From an uncultured Collinsella sp. (GTDB lineage Bacteria; Actinomycetota; Coriobacteriia; Coriobacteriales; Coriobacteriaceae): 27,600 nt of DNA. The translations under genes and the position numbers were made by a program. The notes below the pieces were generated by a model. The model ran no database searches, was not told where the DNA came from, and was given only the letters and a program-made list of their open reading frames with translations. The stretch is taken from the NCBI GenBank assembly GCA_900551665.1, contig URWW01000023.1, positions 1 through 27,600 on the forward strand, read 5' to 3'. Shown in pieces: positions 9,351-18,067 of the stretch (positions are counted from its first letter, which is position 1; every line of letters begins with the position of its first letter).

Positions 9351-9785
9351 TCACGCGTGGCCGGCGTCAAGGAACTTACGGCGGCTGAAGTAGTTGTACC
9401 AGGTGACGAAAAACGTCGAGATGAGCTTCATGGACATGGTGCCGATGTTCAGCAGACCGACGCCGATGAACATGTACAGGTCGTTCAACCCCAGGCCGAT
9501 GGCGGAGAGCACTGAGAAGATGATGAACTCGCGGCGGCGGCTCATGTCCTCTTTATGCACAAAGACGTACTTCATGGACAGGATGTAGTTGAACACGATG
9601 GAGATGATGAAGGAGATCGTGGTCGCCATGAGGTAGTTCATATTGAGCGACTGCAGCAGATAGACGAGAAATGCGTACTCGACCGCCAGGGAGGCGAGTC
9701 CCACGGCGGCGAATTTCAAAAACTGACGAGTATTGGGATGTGCGAGTGCGCTGCGCAAACCATCACTTCCGCTCACGAGGGCCAT
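9351..9785 (-). CDS. GtrA-family membrane protein (copy 1)
   Basis: 144 residues with four membrane segments (about 25-45, 51-70, 87-108, 115-135) separated by the family's basic loop KYVFVHKEDMSRRREFIIF. GtrA-like proteins are linked to moving lipid-linked sugars across the membrane, or otherwise assisting glycosyltransferases that decorate the cell surface. The start has AGGA about eight bases upstream. A good promoter is visible (see 9813-9841). A paralogue lies 150 bases upstream in the same direction. Sequence identity is concentrated in the SMK-VF-HK-D-MSRRREF loop. Confidence 0.9.
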   Translation of the reverse strand: MALVSGSDGLRSALAHPNTRQFLKFAAVGLASLAVEYAFLVYLLQSLNMNYLMATTISFIISIVFNYILSMKYVFVHKEDMSRRREFIIFSVLSAIGLGLNDLYMFIGVGLLNIGTMSMKLISTFFVTWYNYFSRRKFLDAGHA

Positions 9786-9812
9786 GATGGCCGTCCTGTT
9801 TCAATGCAGGAA

Positions 9813-9841
9813 ACTATACGTCTTGGGTAAATGAATTGTAA
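9813..9841 (-). promoter_or_regulatory. Promoter of gtrA-1
   Basis: Minus-strand -35 TTACAA (9836-9841), 17-base spacer, -10 TATAGT (9813-9818), 28 bases before the start codon at 9785. Confidence 0.65.
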
Positions 9842-9866
9842 GGTCAAGCACAAGAAGCATATGAAT

Positions 9867-9897
9867 CCGCCCGACGACATGACGTGTCGGCGGGCGG
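9867..9897. terminator. Long GC-rich hairpin between the two gtrA genes
   Basis: CCGCCCG-CGACA arms of 13 bases with one mismatch and a five-base loop. The hairpin is strong but no real T-run follows on either strand, so termination of the upstream gtrA-2 transcript is only probable. Confidence 0.5.
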
Positions 9898-9934
9898 CAT
9901 TTCAACTCCGGTGAACGGACAGTTGGCATGTGGG

Positions 9935-10330
9935 CTACTGGCTACTCGTGCCGTCGAGGAAGATTTTGCGCGTCACGAAGTTGTAAATCATTACAAGTGC
10001 CGTGGCGGCAATTTTTGCAACGTTGGCCTCGATTGCCAGCCCCTTGTTGAGGGCCAGGACTATGCCATCGTTCAGGATGAGACCAATGACCGAGAGTACA
10101 ACGAAGATGACGAACTCGCGGCGCCGGCTCATCCCGTCCTTGTGTTCGAAGACGAACTTCATGCTCGCTGCGTAGTTGAAGATGAGCGAGACGACGAATC
10201 CCGCCGTATTGGCGAAAAGGATATCGAGGTGGGCTCCGTAATGGAGCAGGTTCATGATTCCGAAGTCAATGATGGTGGCAACAATACCGACAACGCCAAA
10301 CTTCGCAAGTTGTGAGAGGAGCGTTTTCAT
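9935..10330 (-). CDS. GtrA-family membrane protein (copy 2)
   Basis: 131 residues with four membrane segments and the loop KFVFEHKDGMSRRREFVIF, nearly the same as in the neighbouring copy. The start is taken at MKTLLSQLAKFG, where GtrA proteins normally begin; no good Shine-Dalgarno site precedes it, which may mean coupling to the YhcH gene whose stop lies 44 bases upstream. A perfect palindrome GATTCGAATC (10336-10345) lies just before the start. The likely role is transport or handling of lipid-linked sugars at the membrane. The two copies may be a tandem duplication that has diverged. Confidence 0.88.
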   Translation of the reverse strand: MKTLLSQLAKFGVVGIVATIIDFGIMNLLHYGAHLDILFANTAGFVVSLIFNYAASMKFVFEHKDGMSRRREFVIFVVLSVIGLILNDGIVLALNKGLAIEANVAKIAATALVMIYNFVTRKIFLDGTSSQ

Positions 10331-10374
10331 ATTTCGATTCGAATCTAGTTGATAGGTCGTTTTGGCGTGTGGTG

Positions 10375-10830
10375 CTAGGCGCGGACCTTCACGACGATCT
10401 TGCGGACATGGCACGGCTCGCCCAGGGCGCAACCGGGTTTGTGGGCGTCCTCGGGTGCGAAGACGGCGAGCTCGCCTGCTCGCAGCACGATGGAGGTGAC
10501 GGGCTCGGGGGTCTTGAGCAGGCAGTAATCGTCCGCCTCGTCGTAGGCCTGGACGGTTTCGAGGCCCTCGCAGTCCGCGAACTGCAGAAGCTCTTCGCCG
10601 CTTGCCACGAACTGGACGTCGAAGTAGTCGCGATGCGCTTCGAGCTCCTTCTCGCAAGCGGGGACCGTATCGTACTCGAGCACGTTCGCATAGACGTCGT
10701 CGCCTTGAATCTCATTGCGGCCAAGCGGCAGGGACATGAGATCGGAGGAGGTGAGGAAGTCGTAGGCAGCGCGGAAGCGCTCTGCCAGGTAATCGTGAGA
10801 TGCGGAGTTGGCGAGCGTGGTGACGAGCAT
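10375..10830 (-). CDS. YhcH/YjgK/YiaL family protein (DUF386)
   Basis: 151 residues, the typical length. This cupin-fold family is linked to sugar metabolism (sialic acid and diketogulonate loci) and to the beta subunit of E. coli evolved beta-galactosidase; activity is uncertain. Family features include the central HRDYFDVQFVASGEE, ALGEPCHVRKIVVKV at the end, and the metal-site-like FAPEDAHKPG. The chosen ATG has AGGA seven bases upstream. The extended -10 TGC-TATACT (10877-10885) lies about 50 bases upstream. It runs into gtrA-2, possibly as one transcript, which may tie it to surface-sugar metabolism. Confidence 0.85.
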   Translation of the reverse strand: MLVTTLANSASHDYLAERFRAAYDFLTSSDLMSLPLGRNEIQGDDVYANVLEYDTVPACEKELEAHRDYFDVQFVASGEELLQFADCEGLETVQAYDEADDYCLLKTPEPVTSIVLRAGELAVFAPEDAHKPGCALGEPCHVRKIVVKVRA

Positions 10831-10876
10831 GGCTGGTCCTTTCGTGAGATTATCCAGGCGTGTGCCCATGGTGCGG

Positions 10877-10885
10877 AGTATAGCA
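10877..10885 (-). promoter_or_regulatory. Extended -10 promoter of the YhcH-family gene
   Basis: TGC followed by TATACT on the minus strand; no clear -35, as is common for extended -10 promoters. The leader would be about 40 bases. Confidence 0.5.
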
Positions 10886-10898
10886 TTTGGGCATGAAG

Positions 10899-10942
10899 AA
10901 GCCCCGGCCTGCCGACCCAACGGGTCAAGCTGGCCGGGGCTT
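10899..10942 (-). terminator. Terminator of the TIM-barrel-like gene
   Basis: Arms AAGCCCCGGCC (10899-10909) and GGCCGGGGCTT (10932-10942) pair perfectly. On the minus strand CTTCTTC follows, a modest U-run. The stop of the gene at 11010 lies 68 bases upstream. Confidence 0.65.
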
Positions 10943-11009
10943 TGTGGGGTCGGGATATCGGACAGGCTCTGGTGGGACCTGTTCAAGAGATCGGGGTGCC
11001 GGGCAAGCG

Positions 11010-12131
11010 TCAGTGGCGCCTGCCCTTGAAGAAGAGCTGGGGGAAGGGGCGCTGGCGCTTGGGGCCGCCGGTGGTTGCCTTGGCGATCAGCTCGTCGGGG
11101 ATGGGCACGTCGGCTCGTGCGCTCTCAAGGGGGTTGACGTCTGCCGCGGCGACCGGGTCCATGATCGGCACCTCGGGTTTGACTTCGGCCTCGCGATAAC
11201 GGCGCATCATGTCTGCCTGGAGCTGCTGCGCCGAGGGCGGCGTCCAGATGACGGCGTTGGCGCCCGCCTGGACGGTCTCGCGAACGGACAGCGAGCTGCG
11301 ACCGCCGGATGCGATGAGCGGGAGATTCGGGTAGATCTCGCGCAGCTCACGCAGGACGGCGGGGGTGTCCTTACCGGCGGCGACGTTCAGGATCTTGGCG
11401 CCGGCCTTCACCTTGGCGTGTGCGATGGCGTCGCAGCGCACCACCGTGGCGATGACGGGGATATCGATGACGGCGCAGATCTGCTCGATCATCTCGGGCG
11501 GAGCGGGTGAGTTGACGACAACGCCCGCGGCACCCTGCATCTCGGATACGGCCGCCAGCTGCACGGAGCGCTTGCCGGTTGTGGTGCCGCCGCCAACGCC
11601 CACGAAGACGGGGGCCTCGGAGGCGGTGAGCAGGGCCTGCGTGATGGCGGGCTGCGCGGTGAAGGGATACACGGCGAAGATCGCATCGGCGTTGGAGTTG
11701 CGAATGACGGCGACGTCGGTGGTGTAGAGCAGCGACTTGATGCGACGCCCGAACAGCGTGAAGCCGCCGCACTCCTCAAGCTCATCGGGGACGCGGAGCG
11801 GGGCCTTGCGCAGGCGGCCCTCGATGGGCGAGGGCTCCATGGGCAGCAGCCCACCCGGTGTCACGGCGAGCTCGGGTTCGGCGAATTCGTCGGCAAGCTC
11901 GACTTCGGAGAAATCGATGGTCGCCTCGATCGACTCAGGAACCTCGGCGCTCACCGAGATGGGGTCGGTATCGGTGTCGCCGGGTTCGAGCTCGGCATGG
12001 TCGACGCTGCGCTCGATGGCCGGTATGGGGCTGGACGCGGCGGCGGTGCCGGTGCCCATCTGCGGTTCAACGGCGTCGGGCCGCGGGTCGGGTACAGAGG
12101 CGCGCGCGGCGTCGGGAGTGGTGTTGGTCAT
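11010..12131 (-). CDS. TIM-barrel-like protein of unknown function with acidic N-terminal extension
   Basis: 373 residues from an ATG with AGGGG about five bases upstream. Residues 1-110 are low-complexity and acidic (Glu, Asp, Pro, Ala). Residues about 120-305 alternate strands and helices like a (beta/alpha)8 barrel: SEAPVFVGVGGGTTTGKRSV, AAGVVVNSPA, IPVIATVVRCDAIAHAKV, AKILNVAAGK, LPLIASGGRSS and ANAVIWTPPS. The late SGGRSS strand-end resembles phosphate-binding loops of aldolase-type and nucleotide-sugar barrels, so it may bind a phosphorylated ligand; that is inference. The tail (last about 40 residues) is basic. There is no signal peptide or membrane segment. A TACAAT (12166-12171) is a possible -10. 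I cannot name a reaction. Confidence 0.72.
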   Translation of the reverse strand: MTNTTPDAARASVPDPRPDAVEPQMGTGTAAASSPIPAIERSVDHAELEPGDTDTDPISVSAEVPESIEATIDFSEVELADEFAEPELAVTPGGLLPMEPSPIEGRLRKAPLRVPDELEECGGFTLFGRRIKSLLYTTDVAVIRNSNADAIFAVYPFTAQPAITQALLTASEAPVFVGVGGGTTTGKRSVQLAAVSEMQGAAGVVVNSPAPPEMIEQICAVIDIPVIATVVRCDAIAHAKVKAGAKILNVAAGKDTPAVLRELREIYPNLPLIASGGRSSLSVRETVQAGANAVIWTPPSAQQLQADMMRRYREAEVKPEVPIMDPVAAADVNPLESARADVPIPDELIAKATTGGPKRQRPFPQLFFKGRRH

Positions 12132-12268
12132 AATGCCCCCTTGAGGGAAGGACGAATGTCGATTCATTGTACCCGCCCGCATGCTTCAGAGGACGAAGGG
12201 GCGTCACTCACGCGGTCTCCATGCCTCTGTGGTTCCTACGCCATGGCGGCCATCGGAGTCGAATCTGG

Positions 12269-12274
12269 TATGCT
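12269..12274 (+). promoter_or_regulatory. Possible promoter (-10) of the small membrane protein gene
   Basis: TATGCT preceded by TGG gives an extended -10 motif, 58 bases before the GTG start at 12333. No recognisable -35. Confidence 0.35.
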
Positions 12275-12332
12275 GGGGCGGCGAGAGCAATTTGAGAGTG
12301 CGCGTCTGCGCGCGAGAAGGGATGGTGCCGCC

Positions 12333-12467
12333 GTGGAGATGTTCGACATTTTGGCCCCGGTGCTCATGATCGCCGGCGCCATCGCCGTGGTGGCCCTGGT
12401 ATACCTGCTGTTCGCCACCCTTAAGGACCGCAACGCCCGCAAGGGTGATGAGGAGCGCGAGCGATAG
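12333..12467 (+). CDS. Small single-pass membrane protein (44 residues)
   Basis: GTG start with AGAAGGG about 10 bases upstream; an in-frame ATG two codons later is an alternative. A short N-terminus is followed by one strong membrane helix (about residues 8-30: LAPVLMIAGAIAVVALVYLL) and a very charged tail (LKDRNARKGDEERER), predicted to stay in the cytoplasm. It has its own near-perfect terminator and a plausible promoter, which argues that it is a real gene. The function is unknown; small membrane proteins of this shape often associate with larger membrane complexes. Confidence 0.65.
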   Translation: MEMFDILAPVLMIAGAIAVVALVYLLFATLKDRNARKGDEERER

Positions 12468-12500
12468 CCGTCGATCGGACGCTCGCATCCGTGTAAACGC

Positions 12501-12536
12501 CGGGACCCCCGCGCCATTGACGCGGGGGTCCCGTTT
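12501..12536 (+). terminator. Terminator of the small membrane protein gene
   Basis: A perfect 13-base stem (CGGGACCCCCGCG against CGCGGGGGTCCCG) with a seven-base loop, followed by TTT. It may also help end the convergent methyltransferase transcript. Confidence 0.85.
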
Positions 12537-12556
12537 CATGTCTGTCCGGTGTGGTC

Positions 12557-13528
12557 TTATCGCCTGGTGCGAGGGGCCTGTTTTTGTATGGCGGCGACGT
12601 AGAACCCCTCGTACAGTCGGGTCGGGGCGAGGGTCAGCGTTCCCTCAAGCGAGTGCGGGAGATTCATGATCGGCCATGCGAGCTCGCCCTCGTCGGCGTG
12701 CGCGATCGTGATGAAGCGCTCTTCCGGATCGGACTGCCCGTCGCCGATGCTGCCCGCAAGGATCGGTATGACCTTGCAGTCGCGATGGCGCTTGAGGGCC
12801 GTGCGCACCTGCTCGTCGTTTTCCTCGGGGAGAACCGAACAGGTGGAGTAGACGAGGGTGCCGCCGGGCTTCAAGACCGTGAGCGCTCGGTCCAGCAGTG
12901 CGCGTTGGGACTTGACCACCTTGTCGAGCAGTTGGGGCGTCATGCGTTTTTCCGCTCGTTCGTCGCCCGTGCGATATGTGCCGGTTCCCGTGCAGGGCGC
13001 GTCGAGCAGGATCTGATCGAAGCTGAAGAACTCGTCGAGGCGACGTGCGTCCGTGCGCATGATGTTCACGTTTTGAGCGCCGAGCTTGTCGAGGTTGTAC
13101 GCGAGTTTCTCGGCGCGCGGTGCGCTCATCTCGCAAGCGGTGAGGTGCGCGCCGTTGGCCGTGAGGGCGGCGATCTGGGAGGTTTTGCCGCCAGGGGCCG
13201 AACACATGTCGAGGATGTCGGCGCCCGTGAGCGGATCGAGGATGAGGGGTGGGAGCATGGAGGAGAGGCTCTGCAGGTACACGAGACCGTCGCGGTAGAT
13301 GTCGAGGTCCCACACCTCGCGCTCTCGCGCGGCATCGAGTACGAAGGCGTCTTCGTACCAGGGCACGCGGGCATAATCGATGCCGGCAGCGTCGAGCGCC
13401 GCGGAAATATGGTCGGAAGTTGCCTTGAGCGTGTTGGCGCGCAGGGTCACGGGGCGCTCACACGCGGCATCGAAGCCGTCGGCGAGAAGCTCGCGCGTGC
13501 GCTCGTCGAGACGGTCGGTCAACTGCAT
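12557..13528 (-). CDS. RsmB/NOP2-type rRNA (cytosine-C5) methyltransferase
   Basis: 323 residues from an ATG with AGGAGG upstream. A class I SAM-dependent RNA m5C methyltransferase, acting on rRNA (possibly tRNA). Visible motifs are the SAM-binding DMCSAPGGKT (107-116), motif IV DAPCTGTG (Cys179, which releases the product) and motif VI YSTCSVLPEEND (Cys230, the expected nucleophile). An N-terminal region with VTLRANTLK fits the family's N1 domain. It lacks the NusB-like RNA-binding domain of full-length RsmB (about 430 residues), so it is nearer the short RsmF/NOP2-like group; the target position is not predictable. It is codirectional with and downstream of the ECF operon (89-base gap without a terminator), so read-through is possible. 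Confidence 0.9.
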   Translation of the reverse strand: MQLTDRLDERTRELLADGFDAACERPVTLRANTLKATSDHISAALDAAGIDYARVPWYEDAFVLDAAREREVWDLDIYRDGLVYLQSLSSMLPPLILDPLTGADILDMCSAPGGKTSQIAALTANGAHLTACEMSAPRAEKLAYNLDKLGAQNVNIMRTDARRLDEFFSFDQILLDAPCTGTGTYRTGDERAEKRMTPQLLDKVVKSQRALLDRALTVLKPGGTLVYSTCSVLPEENDEQVRTALKRHRDCKVIPILAGSIGDGQSDPEERFITIAHADEGELAWPIMNLPHSLEGTLTLAPTRLYEGFYVAAIQKQAPRTRR

Positions 13529-13617
13529 GGTTCCTCCTGGCAAAATCGGGCCGTCGCCCATCGCGGGCGGGTTCATTCGTTGTGCATCGCTATCTTAGCG
13601 CCTCGGTGCAGGTGCGC

Positions 13618-14356
13618 CTACAGGGTGAACCCGATCGCCACGAGCGCGAGACAGCAGCCGAGGACGGCGATGTCTGTGGCGGTCATCGGATAGCGGCGAT
13701 AGGAGCTGGCACGTGTGCGCAGGTAAAAGCCGCGCTGCTCGGCCGCGAGCGCCGTCGCGTCGGTCTTTTGCACCGAGGTCACGAGCAGAGGGATGCACAC
13801 GGGAATCATGAGGGCGAGTTTCTTGAACGGGTTGCCGGTGTCAAAGTGCACGCCGCGCGCGGTTTGAGCCTCCATGATGGCGTTCATCTCGCGCGTGAAC
13901 ACCGGGACGAACCGTAGGGCCGTGGTGAATGTGAACGCGTAGCGATAGGGGACGTGGAGGACCTCCACGCAGGCATTGGCCAGGTCCGTGAGTCTCGTCA
14001 CGCTGAGCATGAGCACGAGTGGTAAGGCGACGCCGACCAGGCGCAGGCATGCGCGCAGCCCGCCGATCACGCCGTCGACGGTCGCGAATGCGACGATATG
14101 CTCGCCCGTGGGGGTGAATGCGACCTGCAGGGTGAACATGACGGCCACGATGGGCAAGAGCACTTTGAGCAAGCCCGTCAGGCGTCTTGCCACGCCGGCA
14201 TAGGCACCGATTCCCAGGGTGAGTGCGAGCAGGGCCATGAGGGCGAAGGGGCTTTGCGTGAGAAAGGTCGCGGTGATGATCGCCGCTGCGATCGCGAGTT
14301 TCGTCACGGGGTTGAGACGGTGCAGCAGGCTCTCTCCGGGAGTGTAATCGATGACA

Positions 14357-14364
<8 letters not shown>
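13618..14364 (-). CDS. ECF transporter transmembrane (T) component
   Basis: 248 residues, the usual EcfT/CbiQ size. This subunit couples the two ATPases to the substrate-binding S subunit in the membrane. Several hydrophobic segments (about 22-55, 67-85, 105-125, 185-200, 228-246) flank the two family coupling motifs: AQTARG (166-171) and AAEQRG (207-212), whose Arg residues contact the ATPase grooves. Its ATG overlaps the end of the ATPase gene by eight bases, indicating translational coupling and fixed stoichiometry. It is the last gene of the operon S, double ATPase, T, controlled by the tryptophan leader upstream. Confidence 0.92.
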
Positions 14365-16117
<1,753 letters not shown>

Positions 16118-16176
16118 GGGGCTCCTTTCTCGGTGCTCGGCACCTGGAGATGCCGAGCGGGACGGATGCGGCTGCG

Positions 16177-16752
16177 TTACTCGTTCAGGCCGAGCGATTG
16201 TTTGACGGGCTGATAGAGCGCGCCGACGAGAATCGCGTTGAAGACCGCCGTGACCGTCACGACCGGAGTCATCACGGCGGCCAGCTCGCCGGCAAAGCCC
16301 ATGAGCGCCATCTTGATCACCATGAAGATCATTCCGGAGAGGAATGTGGTGATGAAGGTGCCGACCACGGGTACCAGACTGCGCGCGGGCGTGCGCGCGC
16401 CGACGTTCACGATCGACGCCATGGCGACGGCGGCGATGCCTTCGGCGACGAAGTCGATGCCGGGGGAGCTGGTGGTGATCTGGATGACCGCGGCCGAGAT
16501 GAGTCCGATCACGAGGGCCTGTGGGATGGTGGGGCGAATGACCAAGATCGCGAGGCAAAAGGCGGAGACGATGAATTCGGGGGCGATGGCTCCGCCGGAG
16601 ACCGCGGAGATGGCCTTGCCCGCCGTGAAGTTGAGGATGAAGCCGGCGGCGAGCAGGACGGCGAGCAAGACGAGGCTTTGGATGTCGAGACCGTGCCGCT
16701 CGTCGATAGCGACGGTGCGGGGTCGGCCACTGGGTTGGAATGGGGCGGTCAT
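16177..16752 (-). CDS. ECF transporter substrate-binding (S) component, probable tryptophan uptake
   Basis: 191 residues from an ATG with AAAGGA eight bases upstream; an upstream in-frame ATG lacks a good site. About six membrane segments: IQSLVLLAVLLAAGFILNF, PEFIVSAFCLAILVI, QALVIGLISAAVIQI, EGIAAVAMASIVNV, VGTFITTFLSGMIFMVI and VTVTAVFNAILVGAL. The size and topology fit ECF S subunits, and the next two genes on the strand are the ATPases and T component, forming a complete dedicated ECF importer. The substrate is inferred from regulation: a leader peptide with three Trp codons and an attenuator (16825-16959) precede it, so tryptophan or a Trp-derived compound is the best guess. The family itself does not reveal the ligand by sequence. 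Confidence 0.82.
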   Translation of the reverse strand: MTAPFQPSGRPRTVAIDERHGLDIQSLVLLAVLLAAGFILNFTAGKAISAVSGGAIAPEFIVSAFCLAILVIRPTIPQALVIGLISAAVIQITTSSPGIDFVAEGIAAVAMASIVNVGARTPARSLVPVVGTFITTFLSGMIFMVIKMALMGFAGELAAVMTPVVTVTAVFNAILVGALYQPVKQSLGLNE

Positions 16753-16824
16753 GGGAGGTTCCTTTCGCGAACTGGGGCGCATGCGTTCAAGGGGGGCAGA
16801 GGCGGTGGACGTGGCCTCGGTATG

Positions 16825-16853
16825 AAAAAAGGCCCCCGGTCAAACCGGAGGCC
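16825..16853 (-). terminator. Attenuator terminator of the tryptophan-responsive leader
   Basis: On the minus strand GGCCTCCGGT, loop TTG and ACCGGGGGCC (one G-U pair) are followed by TTTTTT. It lies 35 bases after the leader-peptide stop and 72 bases before the S-component start, so it must be read through for transporter expression. Confidence 0.92.
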
Positions 16854-16887
16854 TCGTGTTACCTGGATGGCATATACGTGTGAGGAC

Positions 16888-16959
16888 TCACCGTCGACCG
16901 GCCGAAGACGCGTCATGCCACCACCAGTTGTTGAGGGAGATGGAGATGATCTGCTTCAT
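16888..16959 (-). CDS. Tryptophan leader peptide (23 residues, WWWH)
   Basis: A short minus-strand reading frame of 23 codons plus TGA, with AAAGGAG eight bases before its ATG. Codons 12-14 (16918-16926) are three consecutive TGG, followed by His and Asp. Tryptophan is the rarest residue, so three in a row in 23 codons is strong evidence for an attenuation sensor. CCGGTCGA (minus strand, 16894-16901), starting 16 bases after the last Trp codon, can pair with TTGACCGG in the loop and 3' arm of the terminator (one G-U). A ribosome stalled at the Trp codons leaves this antiterminator free, while one that reaches the stop codon covers it and allows termination. The peptide itself probably has no other function. 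Confidence 0.92.
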   Translation of the reverse strand: MKQIISISLNNWWWHDASSAGRR

Positions 16960-17005
16960 GATGATGGCTCCTTTCGACAGTCAAGGGTCTTTGCGATGGC
17001 TACGC

Positions 17006-17014
17006 ACTATACCA
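17006..17014 (-). promoter_or_regulatory. Extended -10 promoter of the leader/ECF operon
   Basis: TGG followed by TATAGT on the minus strand (17006-17011), about 47 bases before the leader-peptide start. No consensus -35, as expected for an extended -10 promoter. Confidence 0.65.
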
Positions 17015-17061
17015 TAGCGCGGCATCCGGTCGGTGGGCGCCGCGCAAAGGTTTCCGCGCCG

Positions 17062-17973
17062 TTACAGCTTTGCGAAGTCGTCGACGATGAGGTCGAGGCA
17101 GGCGGGAAGGACGCGAGCGCCGAATTCTCCGGTGTTGTTGTGGATGAGCTCCCCGTCGAATTCCATGCCGAGGGAGGGTGTGCAGGTGATGCGCGCCTCC
17201 TTGGCCTGGAAGAGGGTAAACTGCGGCCGGCCCAGGCCCTTGCCCGCGGGATCGAGGACGCCGGCGAGCAGGGTGGGGAGCAGCTCGACGGTTTTAGCGG
17301 GCTGGATCACGGCGATATCGATGAACCCGTCGTCCATACGGCAATCGGGGAACAAGTTGATATCGTTTTGGATGAGCGCGGTGTTGCCCACCATGCAGCC
17401 GATGCCGTCGAGCTCGTCGACCTTCCCGTCGTGCTCGATGGTGAAGTGCGCGACGGTGGGGGCGGGGTTGGCGAGCGCCGAGAGGAAGTAGGCTATTTCG
17501 CCCATGTCGCCCTTGGCGGGCTCGGCCTTGTGCATGATGTCGGCGTCGAAGCCGGTGCCCGCGATGATGATGAAGCCGTGACGGCAGACGCTGCCGTCCT
17601 CAGCCTTCCAGAACAGCTCGCCCATGTCGGCCGTCTTGGTTCGGCCCTCGCGGCAGGCCTTGGCCAGCGCGGCGGGTTCGGGTGCGTTGCCGATGTTGTT
17701 GAAGAACAGGTTCGCGGTTCCGGAGGGGAAGACGAGCGTGGGGACGTGGCTATCGCGGATATGGTCGAGCACGTTGGATACGGTGCCGTCCCCACCGGAG
17801 ACCACGACGCGGTCGAACGCGTTCACGTCCTCCGCGGCCTGATGGGGCTCCATGCCGTCGCCGATGAAGCGCAGGCACACCTCGTCGCCGGCCTCGGACA
17901 GAGCGCGCGCGAAGTCGAAAATCTCGTCTGAGCGGGGGCCGGAGGCGGGGTTGTGGATGATGAGGCAACGCAT
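17062..17973 (-). CDS. Diacylglycerol/lipid kinase family protein (DagK/YegS/BmrU-like)
   Basis: 303 residues, typical of the family. These cytoplasmic or membrane-associated kinases phosphorylate lipid acceptors with ATP. Visible are the N-terminal nucleotide-domain strand LIIHNPASG, the ATP-binding VVSGGDGTVSNV (57-68), VFPSGTANLFFNN, and the C-terminal beta-rich domain with DGELI near the end. Two starts are possible: the ATG at 17973 has AGGGA eight bases upstream and fits the family N-terminus; an ATG six codons earlier (17991) has no ribosome site. It is divergent from RNase D, and the leader/ECF operon starts just downstream on the same strand from its own promoter. Confidence 0.88.
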   Translation of the reverse strand: MRCLIIHNPASGPRSDEIFDFARALSEAGDEVCLRFIGDGMEPHQAAEDVNAFDRVVVSGGDGTVSNVLDHIRDSHVPTLVFPSGTANLFFNNIGNAPEPAALAKACREGRTKTADMGELFWKAEDGSVCRHGFIIIAGTGFDADIMHKAEPAKGDMGEIAYFLSALANPAPTVAHFTIEHDGKVDELDGIGCMVGNTALIQNDINLFPDCRMDDGFIDIAVIQPAKTVELLPTLLAGVLDPAGKGLGRPQFTLFQAKEARITCTPSLGMEFDGELIHNNTGEFGARVLPACLDLIVDDFAKL

Positions 17974-18002
17974 GGCGAGTTCCCTGTTCATGAAAAGGCG
18001 GG

Positions 18003-18008
18003 TATAGT
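18003..18008 (+). promoter_or_regulatory. -10 box of the rnd transcript
   Basis: TATAGT on the plus strand, 60 bases before the rnd start, in the divergent region with the lipid kinase gene. No good -35 seen. Confidence 0.45.
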
Positions 18009-18067
18009 TACAAGATGACGTAATCCTACCCGTGTCGCACGCGGGTTTTCCCGTACCGGGGAGACGA

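Noticed and set aside
17973..17991. Earlier ATG for the lipid kinase (six codons upstream)
   Set aside because: It has no ribosome site; the internal ATG has AGGGA at the right distance and the family's N-terminus.
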